Assembly: GCA_900316365.1 (NCBI GenBank)
Contig: ONCO01000008.1
Span: forward strand, 1-55,188
DNA length: 55,188 nt
Direction of reading: 5' to 3'
Source of the DNA: an uncultured Erysipelotrichaceae bacterium
GTDB lineage: Bacteria; Bacillota_I; Bacilli_A; RFN20; CAG-826
Shown here piece by piece: positions 23,749 through 32,011 of this stretch. Position 1 is the first letter of the stretch, and each line of letters starts with the position of its first letter. The notes below the pieces were generated by a model that saw only the letters and a program-made list of their open reading frames with translations, made no database searches and was not told the DNA's origin. The translations under genes and the position numbers were made by a program.

Positions 23749-25593
23749 TTAGTTGTTGTTCTCCATCGCGGCCTTTTCGGCTTTCTTCTTCGCGTCGTAT
23801 TTCTTACGTTCTGGGGTGGAGAGGATACGCTTTCTCATACGGAAGGCGGTCGGGGTGATCTCGACGAGTTCGTCTTCGTTGATGTAGTCGAGGCAAGCTT
23901 CGAGGCTGTTCTTTCTCGGGGCCTTCAAGACAATCATCATTTCCTTGGTGGAGGAACGGATATTGTTCTTTGGCTTCTCTTCGGTGCAGTTGGTGGCAAG
24001 GTCAACTGGGTAACGATGCTCACCGACGATCATGCCCTCATAGACGATATCGCCCGGGACGATGAACATGGTGCCGTGGGCTTCGACTTTCTGAAGGGCG
24101 AAGGAAGTGGCAGGGCCGTTGGAGGTAGAGACGAGAACGCCGATATTGCGCTCGCCGACGACCTTGTTAAACATCGGTCGATATTCCTTGAAGGAATGGT
24201 TGATGATGCCATAGCCCTTGGTTAAGGTGAGGAAGTTATTGACGAAGCCGATGAGGCCGCGGGAAGGGATGACGTAGGTCAAACGGGAGATGTTGTTATT
24301 GTCGGTCATGTCGAGGAGCTGCGCGCCACGATTGCCGAGGGTCTCCATGATGTCGCCGACGAATTCGCTTGGGACGTCGATCTGAAGGTCTTCGTATGGT
24401 TCGCACTTGACGCCATCGATGGTTTTGATGATGACGGTTGGCTTAGAGACTTCGAGCTCATAGCCTTCGCGGCGCATATTCTCGATAAGGACGCCGAGGT
24501 GAAGTTCGCCACGGCCGGAAACGGTCCATCTTTCGCTATTCGGGATTCTCTGGAAGCGGAGGGAGACGTCTCTTTGGGCTTCCTGGTATAAACGATCCTC
24601 AATGACGCGGGCGGTGACGAATTTGCCATCCTGTCCACGGAGTGGGGAGGAGTTGGTGCCGAATTCCATCTGGAGGGTCGGCTCATCGATACGAAGCGGT
24701 GGGAGTGGATTCAATTGCTTCTGGGCGCAGACGGTTTCGCCGACGTTAAGGCCGTCATAACCGGCAATCGCGCAGATATCGCCAGCTTCGACTTCATTGA
24801 CCTCAGTCCTCTTCATACCGAAGAAGGTGTAGAGCTTCATGACCTTAAAGTCATGGGTGGAGCCGTCTAAGCAGATATCGGTGACGGTATCGCCGACATG
24901 GACCTTACCCTGACGGATGGTGCCGATGCCGATACGGCCGACGAAGTCGTTGTAGTCAAGAAGCGCTGGCTGCCACTGGAACGGGGCGGCTGGATCGCAC
25001 TTTGGCTCTGGGCAGTATTTGAGGATGGTCTCGAAGATCGGGTCCATCGTGTGCTTCTGGGTGCTTAAATCAGGGTCATAGGAGCTGGTGCCGTTAAGGG
25101 CGGAGGCGTAAACGACCGGGAAATCGAGGAATTCGTCTGGAGCGCCGAGCTGGATGAATAAGTCTAAAACTTCATCGATGGCTTTCTGGACGTCGGCGTT
25201 TGGACGGTCGACTTTATTGATGACGACGATTGGCTTAACGTGGTTCTCGAGGGCGTTCTTAAGAACGAAACGGGTCTGTGGCATGGTGCCTTCGAAGGCG
25301 TCGACGAGAAGCAAACAGCCGTCGATCATGTGCATGATACGTTCAACCTCGCCGCCGAAGTCAGCGTGCCCCGGGGTATCGACGATGTTGATCTTGGTAT
25401 CTTTGTATTTGATAGCGGTGGTCTTGGCCAAAATGGTGATGCCGCGTTCGTGCTCGATCTGATCGCTATCCATCATGCGATCCTGGATGGCTTCGTTCTC
25501 GCGGAAGGTGCCGGATTGGGCCAAAAGCTGGTTAACCAAGGTGGTTTTACCGTGGTCGACGTGGGCGATAATGGCGATGTTTCTCATGTTCAT
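23749..25593 (-). CDS. typA: GTP-binding protein TypA/BipA
   Basis: The 614-residue translational GTPase acts on the ribosome, mainly in 50S assembly and stress. GTPase motifs are [15 protein letters not shown] at the N-terminus, DTPGHADFGGEVERI and VINKVDRPNAD, with EF-G-like domains after. The C-terminus (SLEACLDYINEDELVEITP, MRKRILS) is typical of BipA. AGGAGG lies 8 nt before the first ATG at 25593. It lies between ribF and rpsO on the opposite strand, breaking the usual ribF-rpsO order. Confidence 0.96.
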   Translation of the reverse strand: MNMRNIAIIAHVDHGKTTLVNQLLAQSGTFRENEAIQDRMMDSDQIEHERGITILAKTTAIKYKDTKINIVDTPGHADFGGEVERIMHMIDGCLLLVDAFEGTMPQTRFVLKNALENHVKPIVVINKVDRPNADVQKAIDEVLDLFIQLGAPDEFLDFPVVYASALNGTSSYDPDLSTQKHTMDPIFETILKYCPEPKCDPAAPFQWQPALLDYNDFVGRIGIGTIRQGKVHVGDTVTDICLDGSTHDFKVMKLYTFFGMKRTEVNEVEAGDICAIAGYDGLNVGETVCAQKQLNPLPPLRIDEPTLQMEFGTNSSPLRGQDGKFVTARVIEDRLYQEAQRDVSLRFQRIPNSERWTVSGRGELHLGVLIENMRREGYELEVSKPTVIIKTIDGVKCEPYEDLQIDVPSEFVGDIMETLGNRGAQLLDMTDNNNISRLTYVIPSRGLIGFVNNFLTLTKGYGIINHSFKEYRPMFNKVVGERNIGVLVSTSNGPATSFALQKVEAHGTMFIVPGDIVYEGMIVGEHRYPVDLATNCTEEKPKNNIRSSTKEMMIVLKAPRKNSLEACLDYINEDELVEITPTAFRMRKRILSTPERKKYDAKKKAEKAAMENNN

Positions 25594-25625
25594 AGATAAA
25601 ACCTCCTGAGTTTTCAGACTTGCAA

Positions 25626-25654
25626 ATAATAGTCTTCGCGTGTGCTACGCGCAA
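25626..25654 (-). promoter_or_regulatory. typA promoter
   Basis: On the minus strand TTGCGC (25654-25649), 17 bp, TATTAT (25631-25626). The spacer contains ACGCG. The leader is about 25 nt and carries AGGAGG. Confidence 0.75.
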
Positions 25655-25683
25655 TAAAAACATGCGCATGAGAGCAAAAAGTG

Positions 25684-25712
25684 TTGTTATGAGGACCTTC
25701 ATCGCGTATAGT
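25684..25712 (+). promoter_or_regulatory. rpsO promoter
   Basis: TTGTTA at 25684-25689, 17 bp, TATAGT at 25707-25712. CGCG directly precedes the -10. Confidence 0.75.
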
Positions 25713-25798
25713 ATTAGCCGACCTCGCTTAGCGGCGACTCCTCTCCAGAATCCCGCTTCGCCTCGGCCAAGAACTACAAAAGAAAGGAGAAAATCACA
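25713..25798 (+). promoter_or_regulatory. Structured rpsO leader, candidate S15 autoregulatory site
   Basis: The leader of about 80 nt can close a GCCGA/TCGGC helix that encloses further short helices (for example CGC-TTA-GCG and GGCGA/TCGCC), then AAAGGAG before the ATG. S15 controls its own synthesis through leader structure in several bacteria. A match to a known S15 leader class would need a covariance-model search. Confidence 0.4.
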
Positions 25799-26068
25799 AT
25801 GGCTCTTACCAAAGAAGAGACCGCTTCCTTAATCAAGAAGTACGGCAAGAACGAAAAAGACACCGGCTCCGCTGAAGTCCAGATCGCTCTTCTCTCTGCT
25901 CGCATCAAGGATTTAACGGCTCACCTCAAGAAGAACGGTCAGGATGCTTCCGCTCGCAGAAGCTTATTCATCCTCGTCGGCAAACGTCATGGCTTACTCA
26001 GCTATCTCCAGGCTAACGATATGGATGCCTATGCCAAGCTCATCGCTTCCCTCGGTCTTCGTAAATAA
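25799..26068 (+). CDS. rpsO: 30S ribosomal protein S15
   Basis: The 89-residue product is a full-length S15, a primary 16S rRNA-binding protein. Typical segments are DTGSAEVQIALLSARI, LTAHLKKNGQDASARRSLFILVGKRHGLLSYL and the short end SLGLRK. Strong AAAGGAG is upstream. Pro, Ile and Val codons are strongly biased, as expected for high expression. Confidence 0.97.
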   Translation: MALTKEETASLIKKYGKNEKDTGSAEVQIALLSARIKDLTAHLKKNGQDASARRSLFILVGKRHGLLSYLQANDMDAYAKLIASLGLRK

Positions 26069-26084
26069 GTCGAAAAAGCAAAAC

Positions 26085-26108
26085 AAAACCACCTTCGGGT
26101 GGTTTTTT
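26085..26108 (+). terminator. rpsO terminator
   Basis: AAAACCACC and GGTGGTTTT flank TTCG and run into further T residues. Confidence 0.92.
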
Positions 26109-26142
26109 CTATGCTTAAGCATAGTAGGAGTGATAGACTACT
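26109..26142 (+). promoter_or_regulatory. Paired hairpins in the pnp 5' region
   Basis: CTATGCTTAAGCATAG (26109-26124) is a perfect 16-bp palindrome directly after the rpsO terminator. AGTAG and CTACT (26123-26127, 26138-26142) can form an alternative stem overlapping it. PNPase genes are often autoregulated through RNase III-cut leader hairpins; whether these serve that role is unknown. They end 33 nt before the pnp ATG. Confidence 0.45.
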
Positions 26143-26175
26143 CGCGTTAAAGAATTAAAGGAACAGTAGAAAAGA

Positions 26176-28413
26176 ATGAAAAAAGTGTTCGAAACTGAAT
26201 TCGCTGGCCGCCATCTCAGCGTTGAGACTGGCGAGATCGCGAAGCAGGCCGACGGTTCGGCCTTGATTCGTTTCGGCGACACCGTTGTCTTAGCGACCGC
26301 GTGCTGCGCCGACGAACCAAAAGATGGGGACTTCTTCCCTCTCACCGTCAACTATGAAGAAAAACAGTATGCTATCGGCAAAATCCCAGGCAGCTTCTTA
26401 AGAAGAGAAGGCCGTTCTGGCGAGCATGCGACCTTGTCCGCTCGTTTGATCGACCGTCCAATCCGCCCATTATTCGCCGATGGTTTCCGCAATGAAGTCC
26501 AGATCGTCGCCACCGTCATGAGCTGCGACCCAGACAACACCCCAGAAATGACCGGCTTGCTCGGTGCTTCCCTTGCCCTCTGCATCTCCGACATTCCATT
26601 CGACGGCCCAGTCGCCGGCGTCTATGTCGGCCGCGTTGATGGCAAATTCATCATCAACCCAACCGTTGAGGAGAAGGAGAAGTCCGACATCGACTTAGCC
26701 GTCGCTGGTACCGAAGAGGCCATCATGATGGTCGAGGCCGGCGCTGCCGAAGTCCCAGAGGAAGAAATGCTCGACGCCGTTATGTTCGGCTTCGAGGCCA
26801 TCAAGGAACTCTGCCGCTTCCAGAAGAGCATCATCGCTGAAATCGGCAAGCCAAAGAGAGAAATCTCCCTCTATGCCCCAGACCCAGTCATCGTCAAAGA
26901 TATCGAAGATAGAATCGGCGAACGCTTAGTCAAAGCCATCTCCATCTTCGACAAACTCGAAAGACAGGATGCCGTCGATGCCCTTAAGAAGGAAATCAAC
27001 GACGACTATGATTCCCGCGAATACGACTCCGAACGTGACCACAACTTAACCATGCTCATGGTCCATGACATCGAAGAGAAGATGGTCGCCAAGGAAGTCC
27101 GCCGCTTAATCACCGAAGAGAAGATTCGTCCAGACGGCCGTAAGGTCGACGAGATCCGTCCTCTCGACGCCCAGGTCGACTTACTCCCACGCGCCCATGG
27201 CTCTGCCATGTTCACCCGTGGTCAGACCCAGGTCATCGGTACTACCACCCTCGGCCCATTAAGCGATAAGCAGATCATCGATAACCTTACCGGTGAGACC
27301 TCCCGTCGCTTCATGCATCACTATAACTTCCCACCATATTCCGTCGGTGAAATCGGCAGAATGGGTGCTCCTGGCCGTCGCGAAATCGGCCATGGTAAGT
27401 TAGGCGAAAGAGCTCTCTCTTACGTCCTCCCAAGCGAAGAGGAATTCCCATACACCATCCGCTGCGTCGCCGACGTCGTCGAGAGCAACGGTTCCTCCTC
27501 CCAGGCTTCCATCTGCGCCAACTGCATGTCCTTAATGGCCGCTGGCGTCCCAATCAAAGGCATCGTCTCTGGTATCGCCATGGGTCTTATCACCAACGAT
27601 CCATCCCGTTCCCCAGATAAAGAAACCAACCATTACACCATCCTCACCGATATCCAGGGTCTCGAAGACCACTTCGGTGATATGGACTTCAAGTGCGCTG
27701 GTACCGCCAAAGGTATCACCGCCCTCCAGATGGACATAAAGATCCACGGCGTTACCCGTGAGGTCTTAAGCGAAGCTCTTGCCCAGGCCAACAAAGCCCG
27801 CGCCGAGATCCGCGAAGTCATCGCGAAAGCCATCCCAGCCCCACGTGCTGAGGTCAGCAAATACGCTCCAAAGATGGTCTCCTTCAAGATCGATACCTCC
27901 AAGATCCGTGAGGTCATCGGCAAAGGCGGCGAAACCATCCAGGGCATCATCCGCGACACCGGTGCTCAGATCGACGTCGAGGAAGACGGCACCGTCACTA
28001 TCTATCACAGCGACAAAGAGAAGCTCGAGCAGGCCAAAGCCATCATCGATGGTATCGTTCGCGAAGCGAAGGTCGGCGAAATCTTCGAAGGCGAAGTCAC
28101 CCGCGTCGAGAACTATGGCGCCTTCGTCAACCTCTTCGGCAACTGCGATGGTCTCTGCCATGTCTCCAGACTCGATTGGAAATACATCGAGGATGCGAAT
28201 GACGTCATCAAAGTCGGCGACACCCTTAAGGTCGTCGTCATCGGCATCGAAGAAGGCAAAGTCAAAGTCTCCCATCGTGAGTTCATCGACAAGCCAGCCG
28301 ATTATGTCGAACGTCCAGAACGCCCAGCCGGACGCCCACAGGGCGGAAACCGCGGCGGTCATGGTAACTTCCACGGCGGTAACCGTGGTGGCAACAAAGG
28401 CGGACACCGCTAA
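26176..28413 (+). CDS. pnp: Polynucleotide phosphorylase with Gly/Arg-rich tail
   Basis: The 745-residue 3'-5' exoribonuclease has two RNase PH domains (first starting GRHLSVETGEIAKQADGSAL; second around RAHGSAMFTRGQTQV), the KH domain (IREVIGKGGETIQGI near residue 580) and an S1 domain (GEVTRVENYGAFVNLFG near 640). The last 35 residues or so are a Gly/Arg/His-rich tail with repeated GGNRGG units, not part of the common core and probably an extra RNA-binding or condensate-forming segment. It follows rpsO, as in many bacteria. Confidence 0.96.
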   Translation: MKKVFETEFAGRHLSVETGEIAKQADGSALIRFGDTVVLATACCADEPKDGDFFPLTVNYEEKQYAIGKIPGSFLRREGRSGEHATLSARLIDRPIRPLFADGFRNEVQIVATVMSCDPDNTPEMTGLLGASLALCISDIPFDGPVAGVYVGRVDGKFIINPTVEEKEKSDIDLAVAGTEEAIMMVEAGAAEVPEEEMLDAVMFGFEAIKELCRFQKSIIAEIGKPKREISLYAPDPVIVKDIEDRIGERLVKAISIFDKLERQDAVDALKKEINDDYDSREYDSERDHNLTMLMVHDIEEKMVAKEVRRLITEEKIRPDGRKVDEIRPLDAQVDLLPRAHGSAMFTRGQTQVIGTTTLGPLSDKQIIDNLTGETSRRFMHHYNFPPYSVGEIGRMGAPGRREIGHGKLGERALSYVLPSEEEFPYTIRCVADVVESNGSSSQASICANCMSLMAAGVPIKGIVSGIAMGLITNDPSRSPDKETNHYTILTDIQGLEDHFGDMDFKCAGTAKGITALQMDIKIHGVTREVLSEALAQANKARAEIREVIAKAIPAPRAEVSKYAPKMVSFKIDTSKIREVIGKGGETIQGIIRDTGAQIDVEEDGTVTIYHSDKEKLEQAKAIIDGIVREAKVGEIFEGEVTRVENYGAFVNLFGNCDGLCHVSRLDWKYIEDANDVIKVGDTLKVVVIGIEEGKVKVSHREFIDKPADYVERPERPAGRPQGGNRGGHGNFHGGNRGGNKGGHR

Positions 28414-28435
28414 TAGGCAAATCGCTTAACACAAA

Positions 28436-28467
28436 AAAGCCCTCATTCCGTTAGGAGTGGGGGCTTT
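28436..28467. terminator. Bidirectional terminator between pnp and the methyltransferase gene
   Basis: AAAGCCCTCATTCC and GGAGTGGGGGCTTT flank GTTA. The minus-strand side runs into TTTTTT, so it is a strong terminator for the minus-strand gene; the plus side has a shorter T-run. Confidence 0.88.
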
Positions 28468-28482
28468 CATTATCTTTAACGC

Positions 28483-29571
28483 TTAGGCGATAGAAGAGAG
28501 TTCCTTTAGACCGTTCTCGCTCAGTAACGCTACGATGCTTTCGAATGAGGTCAATTCTTTGTCCTTGATGGCGAAATGGAGCCGATTGATGATTCGATCC
28601 AATTCGCTTTCGGAATGCTGGTAATCATCATCTGTCGCGCCGCTATATTCTTCGCTTATCAAGGTGATTAGGATTCGTCGATAATAGGCTAGGATGCTTT
28701 TCTCAATCCAGTAATCCAAGGGGAGGTTTTTCTCCTTTTGGATTTTCTTTAATGCCATATAAAGCGGTAGGGCATCATCTTCCCTATGCCATAGATCGGC
28801 GAAGATGTAGTCATAACGTGCTTTGCTATTTTTCAAAAATGCGATCGCATCGCCTTTAATGATGTTGATCTTCTTTTTATTCGGGAATAAGGGGAGGAGC
28901 TTCTCTTTAAAGAGGGCGATGACGTTTGGGTCAAACTCAATTATGTCTACCGAGGTCACGTCCTCTTTTTTCGCGGCCATGAAGGCGAAATAGCCTAAGC
29001 CAAGACCGAGGGTAGCCACCTTGCCGTGAGCCTTTTCCAGAGGAAGGGCCATCGTGCGAATCTCATGCGGGATCAGACTCATCCAGGTTCTTTTGCCTTT
29101 GGTTAAAGCAGGGAAGGCAAAAGACTTATCAAAATAGCCTAGAGGCATGACTTCACGGCCATCTGAATCGATATGCGTTTCATCCATCAAGAAGGCTTCG
29201 TATGGGTAATATGCTGGATGGACCAAAGCGACGTCTTTCTGCTTTAGATTGACCTTCTTCAATAGCTTGTAGTAGGGTGTGTTCTCGTATACACTTGCAT
29301 TGAGTTTAGTAAGTTTATCAAAACCATATAGTTTCGATATTCTCTCGTAATCTTCGATTTCATCATCATTGATTGATTGACCAAAAACGCGTGACACGGC
29401 TTCTTGCTCGTTAAGGCCTTTTCTTTTATAGAGGTTTACCAAGGCTCCATCGTCTTCGTGGCTATTGCTTAAATAGGCGTTAAGGATATCAGAGGCGTAA
29501 AGGTTATCCTCGTGGATCAGGAAGAGTTCTTCCAATTGTTTTTTATCTGTTTCTGATAGGGAAAATTTCAT
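28483..29571 (-). CDS. Spermidine-synthase-like SAM-dependent methyltransferase
   Basis: The 362-residue protein has a Rossmann-type AdoMet/spermidine-synthase fold in its centre: VATLGLGLGYFAF (motif I), VDIIEFDPNVIALFKEK (motif II) and YDYIFADLWHREDDALPLY (motif IV). It has an N-terminal helical part of about 130 residues and a C-terminal helical part. The substrate is not evident; no polyamine genes are nearby. The promoter leads directly into the ATG with no Shine-Dalgarno. Confidence 0.65.
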   Translation of the reverse strand: MKFSLSETDKKQLEELFLIHEDNLYASDILNAYLSNSHEDDGALVNLYKRKGLNEQEAVSRVFGQSINDDEIEDYERISKLYGFDKLTKLNASVYENTPYYKLLKKVNLKQKDVALVHPAYYPYEAFLMDETHIDSDGREVMPLGYFDKSFAFPALTKGKRTWMSLIPHEIRTMALPLEKAHGKVATLGLGLGYFAFMAAKKEDVTSVDIIEFDPNVIALFKEKLLPLFPNKKKINIIKGDAIAFLKNSKARYDYIFADLWHREDDALPLYMALKKIQKEKNLPLDYWIEKSILAYYRRILITLISEEYSGATDDDYQHSESELDRIINRLHFAIKDKELTSFESIVALLSENGLKELSSIA

Positions 29572-29577
29572 GCCGCA

Positions 29578-29606
29578 ATTCTAACCAGCCAAAAATGAAA
29601 GCGCAA
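29578..29606 (-). promoter_or_regulatory. Promoter of the methyltransferase gene, apparently leaderless
   Basis: On the minus strand TTGCGC (29606-29601), 17 bp, TAGAAT (29583-29578), then 6 nt to the ATG at 29571. With both boxes well placed, transcription should begin at or next to the ATG. Confidence 0.75.
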
Positions 29607-29708
29607 TTATGGCAATTCGCGTGCAAAATGGTGATGAGTAAAGGTATACTACGTATAGCAAGTGAGTTAATAGCCTTCGAGGCGGACGACTTTATTTGCG
29701 ATGTAGTC

Positions 29709-30248
29709 ATGAGAATTTTTGTATTATCGGACACTCACGGCCGTTTGGAGGCGGTGAAGCAAATCGCCAAAAGAATCGATGATTTCAAACCGGATAGGAT
29801 TATCCATTTGGGTGATTTCCTTTATAACGGACCGCGTAATGGGGTGCCGAAGGACTATGACCCTATGGGCGTTTGCGAAATCCTTAACCGCTACGCCGAC
29901 AAAATGGTCGCGGTCAGGGGCAATTGCGATTCCCGCATCGATCAGAGCCTCCTTAATTTCAAATTCGATGACGCCAAAAGCGGCGTCTTGAATGGCTACC
30001 ACATCAAAATGTTCCATGGCGATCTCACGCCTTCCGATCTCTTCCAGATCGAACGCGGTGACATAGTCATGTTTGGACACACGCATGTCTATATGTTGAA
30101 GAAGGAGGATGGGGTCATCTACCTTAACCCAGGATCACCAAGCTTCCCGCAAAACGGCAATCCGCCGACATACGCGATAATCGAAGACAACCATATTGAG
30201 ATCCGTTCCCTTGAATCCGGGGACGTGATGGTCTCAATGAAACTGTAG
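29709..30248 (+). CDS. YfcE-type metallophosphodiesterase
   Basis: The 179-residue cytoplasmic phosphodiesterase has the compact calcineurin-like site: LSDTHGR, HLGDFLYNGPRN, VRGNCDSRID, MFHGDL and FGHTHVYM. The start at MRIFVLSDTHG matches the family. The frame stays open upstream to 29595, but similarity begins at this ATG and no Shine-Dalgarno supports another start. TATACT at 29645-29650 is a possible -10. It lies 14 nt before the RNase J-like gene. Confidence 0.82.
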   Translation: MRIFVLSDTHGRLEAVKQIAKRIDDFKPDRIIHLGDFLYNGPRNGVPKDYDPMGVCEILNRYADKMVAVRGNCDSRIDQSLLNFKFDDAKSGVLNGYHIKMFHGDLTPSDLFQIERGDIVMFGHTHVYMLKKEDGVIYLNPGSPSFPQNGNPPTYAIIEDNHIEIRSLESGDVMVSMKL

Positions 30249-30262
30249 AAAGAGGTAAACAC

Positions 30263-31942
30263 ATGAGCGAAAGAATCAGAATCTTCGGCCTTGGTGGCTT
30301 AGACGAAGACGGCAAGAACTGTACGATCGTCGAGATTAACAACGATATTTTCGTCATTAACTGCGGCATCAAATTCCCGGATAGGACGATGCCTGGCATC
30401 GACTACGTCATCCCGCAGTACGACTACTTAAAAGAGAACAAAGACCGCATCAAGGCTTACTTTTTACTCCATGGCCACGATGACGAGACCGGCGCGATCG
30501 CCTATATCTATCCTGACGCACCAGCGCCAGTCTATGGCTCGGCCGTCACCCTTCAGATGCTTAAGATCTTCACCAAGCACATCGGCCGTGATAAGGATGA
30601 CAAATACGATTTGAGAGTGGTGGCCCCAACCTCCACCTTCAAGGTCGCCGGCAGGGAGATCCATTTCTTCCATACCGCCCATAACATCGCCGATTCCAGC
30701 GGCATCGCCATCTCCACCGAATACGGCAACATCGTCTTCACCGGCGATTACGTCGTTGAGAATAATGCGAAGCCAAGCTTCCTCCATGACATGAATGAAA
30801 TAGGCAAGATCGCCGAGAAGCCGACCTTGGCTTTATTGACTGAGTCCGTCTTCGCCGATCGTCCTGGCTACACCGCTCCGATGTATAAGCTCACCCCGCT
30901 TGTCGAACAGCAGTTCAAAGACGCCCCAGGCAGAATTTTTATCTCCATTTTCGGCGTCAACTTCTATAACCTCGACGAGCTTATCCAATTGGCCGTCCAG
31001 ACGAAACGCAAGATTATCTGCTACGACGAAGAGACCGAAGGTCTTATCAAGGCGATGCAGGGCGTTGGACAGCTTATGATCCCTCGCAATAATTACGCGC
31101 CGATCGATGATATTCTCCGTTTACGTGACCAAGACATCATCGTCCTCCTCTCCGGCTTCGGGGCGAAGCTTTATAACAAAATCGCCCTTCTTGCCGCGAA
31201 CTCCCAGGAAGATAAACGCATCAAAATCAAACCAGACGACACCTTCATCGTTGCCTCCCCGGCTAACGACAACACCGAAATCGAGGCCACCGACGCGGTG
31301 GACGAACTCTTCCGTTCCGGCTGCCACGTCACCAACATCACCAAGAAGGTCTTCAAGAACATGCACGCTTCCGAAGAAGACCTCAAGATGATGATCTCGA
31401 TGTTCAAGCCGAAGTATTACATCCCGGTCAAAGGTTTCTACAAAGACCTTCTCCGCAATGGCTTAGTCGCCCTTTCCATGGGCATTGGCTTAAGCCACCA
31501 GAACGTCTTCGTCGTTGAGAATGGCGTCTCCGTCATCATCGACGAGAAAGGCGCGAAGATCGTTGATGAGAAGATCCCGCATGGCGACCTCTTGATCGAC
31601 GGCATGGGTATCGGCGATATGGGCGCGAACGTCATCGATGACCGCACCAAGCTCGCTGAAGGCGTAGTGGTCCTTGCCCTCACCGTCAGCCGCAAGGAGA
31701 AGCGCATCGTCGCGGGACCAGACGTCCAGATGCGTGGCTTCGTCTTTGTTAAAGACGCTGACATGATTCTTAAGGACGTCAGCAAGATCTTCGTCGCCAC
31801 GGTCGAGGAATTCCTCTCCTCCAAGATGATCTATAACCTCGATGAGATTAAGCAGAACGTCTACGAGAAGTGCCTCCGTGCCATCAGAAGACAGACTGGC
31901 AAAGAACCGATGGTTCTTCCTCTCATCGTCGAAGTCGAGTAA
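30263..31942 (+). CDS. RNase J-like protein with altered active site (RNase J2-like)
   Basis: The 559-residue protein has the metallo-beta-lactamase, beta-CASP and C-terminal domains of RNase J. Key residues are changed. The HxHxDH motif reads HGHDDE (residues 70-75), with Glu for the last His. IVDxG reads VINCG near 32. The usual SDSTN-type segment reads TESVF near 193. The HxSGH-like region is shortened near 368. The late VHG motif reads VKG, with Lys390 for His. H140 and D162 remain. It may be an inactive partner or scaffold for a real RNase J encoded elsewhere, as J2 is for J1 in Bacillus. A Shine-Dalgarno (AAAGAGG) precedes the ATG. Confidence 0.8.
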   Translation: MSERIRIFGLGGLDEDGKNCTIVEINNDIFVINCGIKFPDRTMPGIDYVIPQYDYLKENKDRIKAYFLLHGHDDETGAIAYIYPDAPAPVYGSAVTLQMLKIFTKHIGRDKDDKYDLRVVAPTSTFKVAGREIHFFHTAHNIADSSGIAISTEYGNIVFTGDYVVENNAKPSFLHDMNEIGKIAEKPTLALLTESVFADRPGYTAPMYKLTPLVEQQFKDAPGRIFISIFGVNFYNLDELIQLAVQTKRKIICYDEETEGLIKAMQGVGQLMIPRNNYAPIDDILRLRDQDIIVLLSGFGAKLYNKIALLAANSQEDKRIKIKPDDTFIVASPANDNTEIEATDAVDELFRSGCHVTNITKKVFKNMHASEEDLKMMISMFKPKYYIPVKGFYKDLLRNGLVALSMGIGLSHQNVFVVENGVSVIIDEKGAKIVDEKIPHGDLLIDGMGIGDMGANVIDDRTKLAEGVVVLALTVSRKEKRIVAGPDVQMRGFVFVKDADMILKDVSKIFVATVEEFLSSKMIYNLDEIKQNVYEKCLRAIRRQTGKEPMVLPLIVEVE

Positions 31943-31960
31943 GACAAGTGTAAAAAAGTG

Positions 31961-31992
31961 CCCCCTTATGGCTTCCATAAGGGGGTTTTCTT
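31961..31992 (+). terminator. Terminator after the RNase J-like gene
   Basis: Perfect 11-bp arms, CCCCCTTATGG and its complement, around a CTT loop, followed by TTTTCTT. It ends about 20 nt before ftsK, so the ftsK promoter must overlap it. Confidence 0.9.
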
Positions 31993-32011
31993 GACTAGAA
32001 TAGAGGGTAAC

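Noticed and set aside
29595..29708. N-terminal extension of the YfcE-like protein
   Set aside because: The frame is open but contains a likely promoter; similarity to the family begins exactly at the ATG at 29709.
31958..32011. Earlier start for FtsK within the terminator hairpin
   Set aside because: The added residues would be encoded by the terminator stem and T-run; ATG at 32012 with AGAGGG is better.
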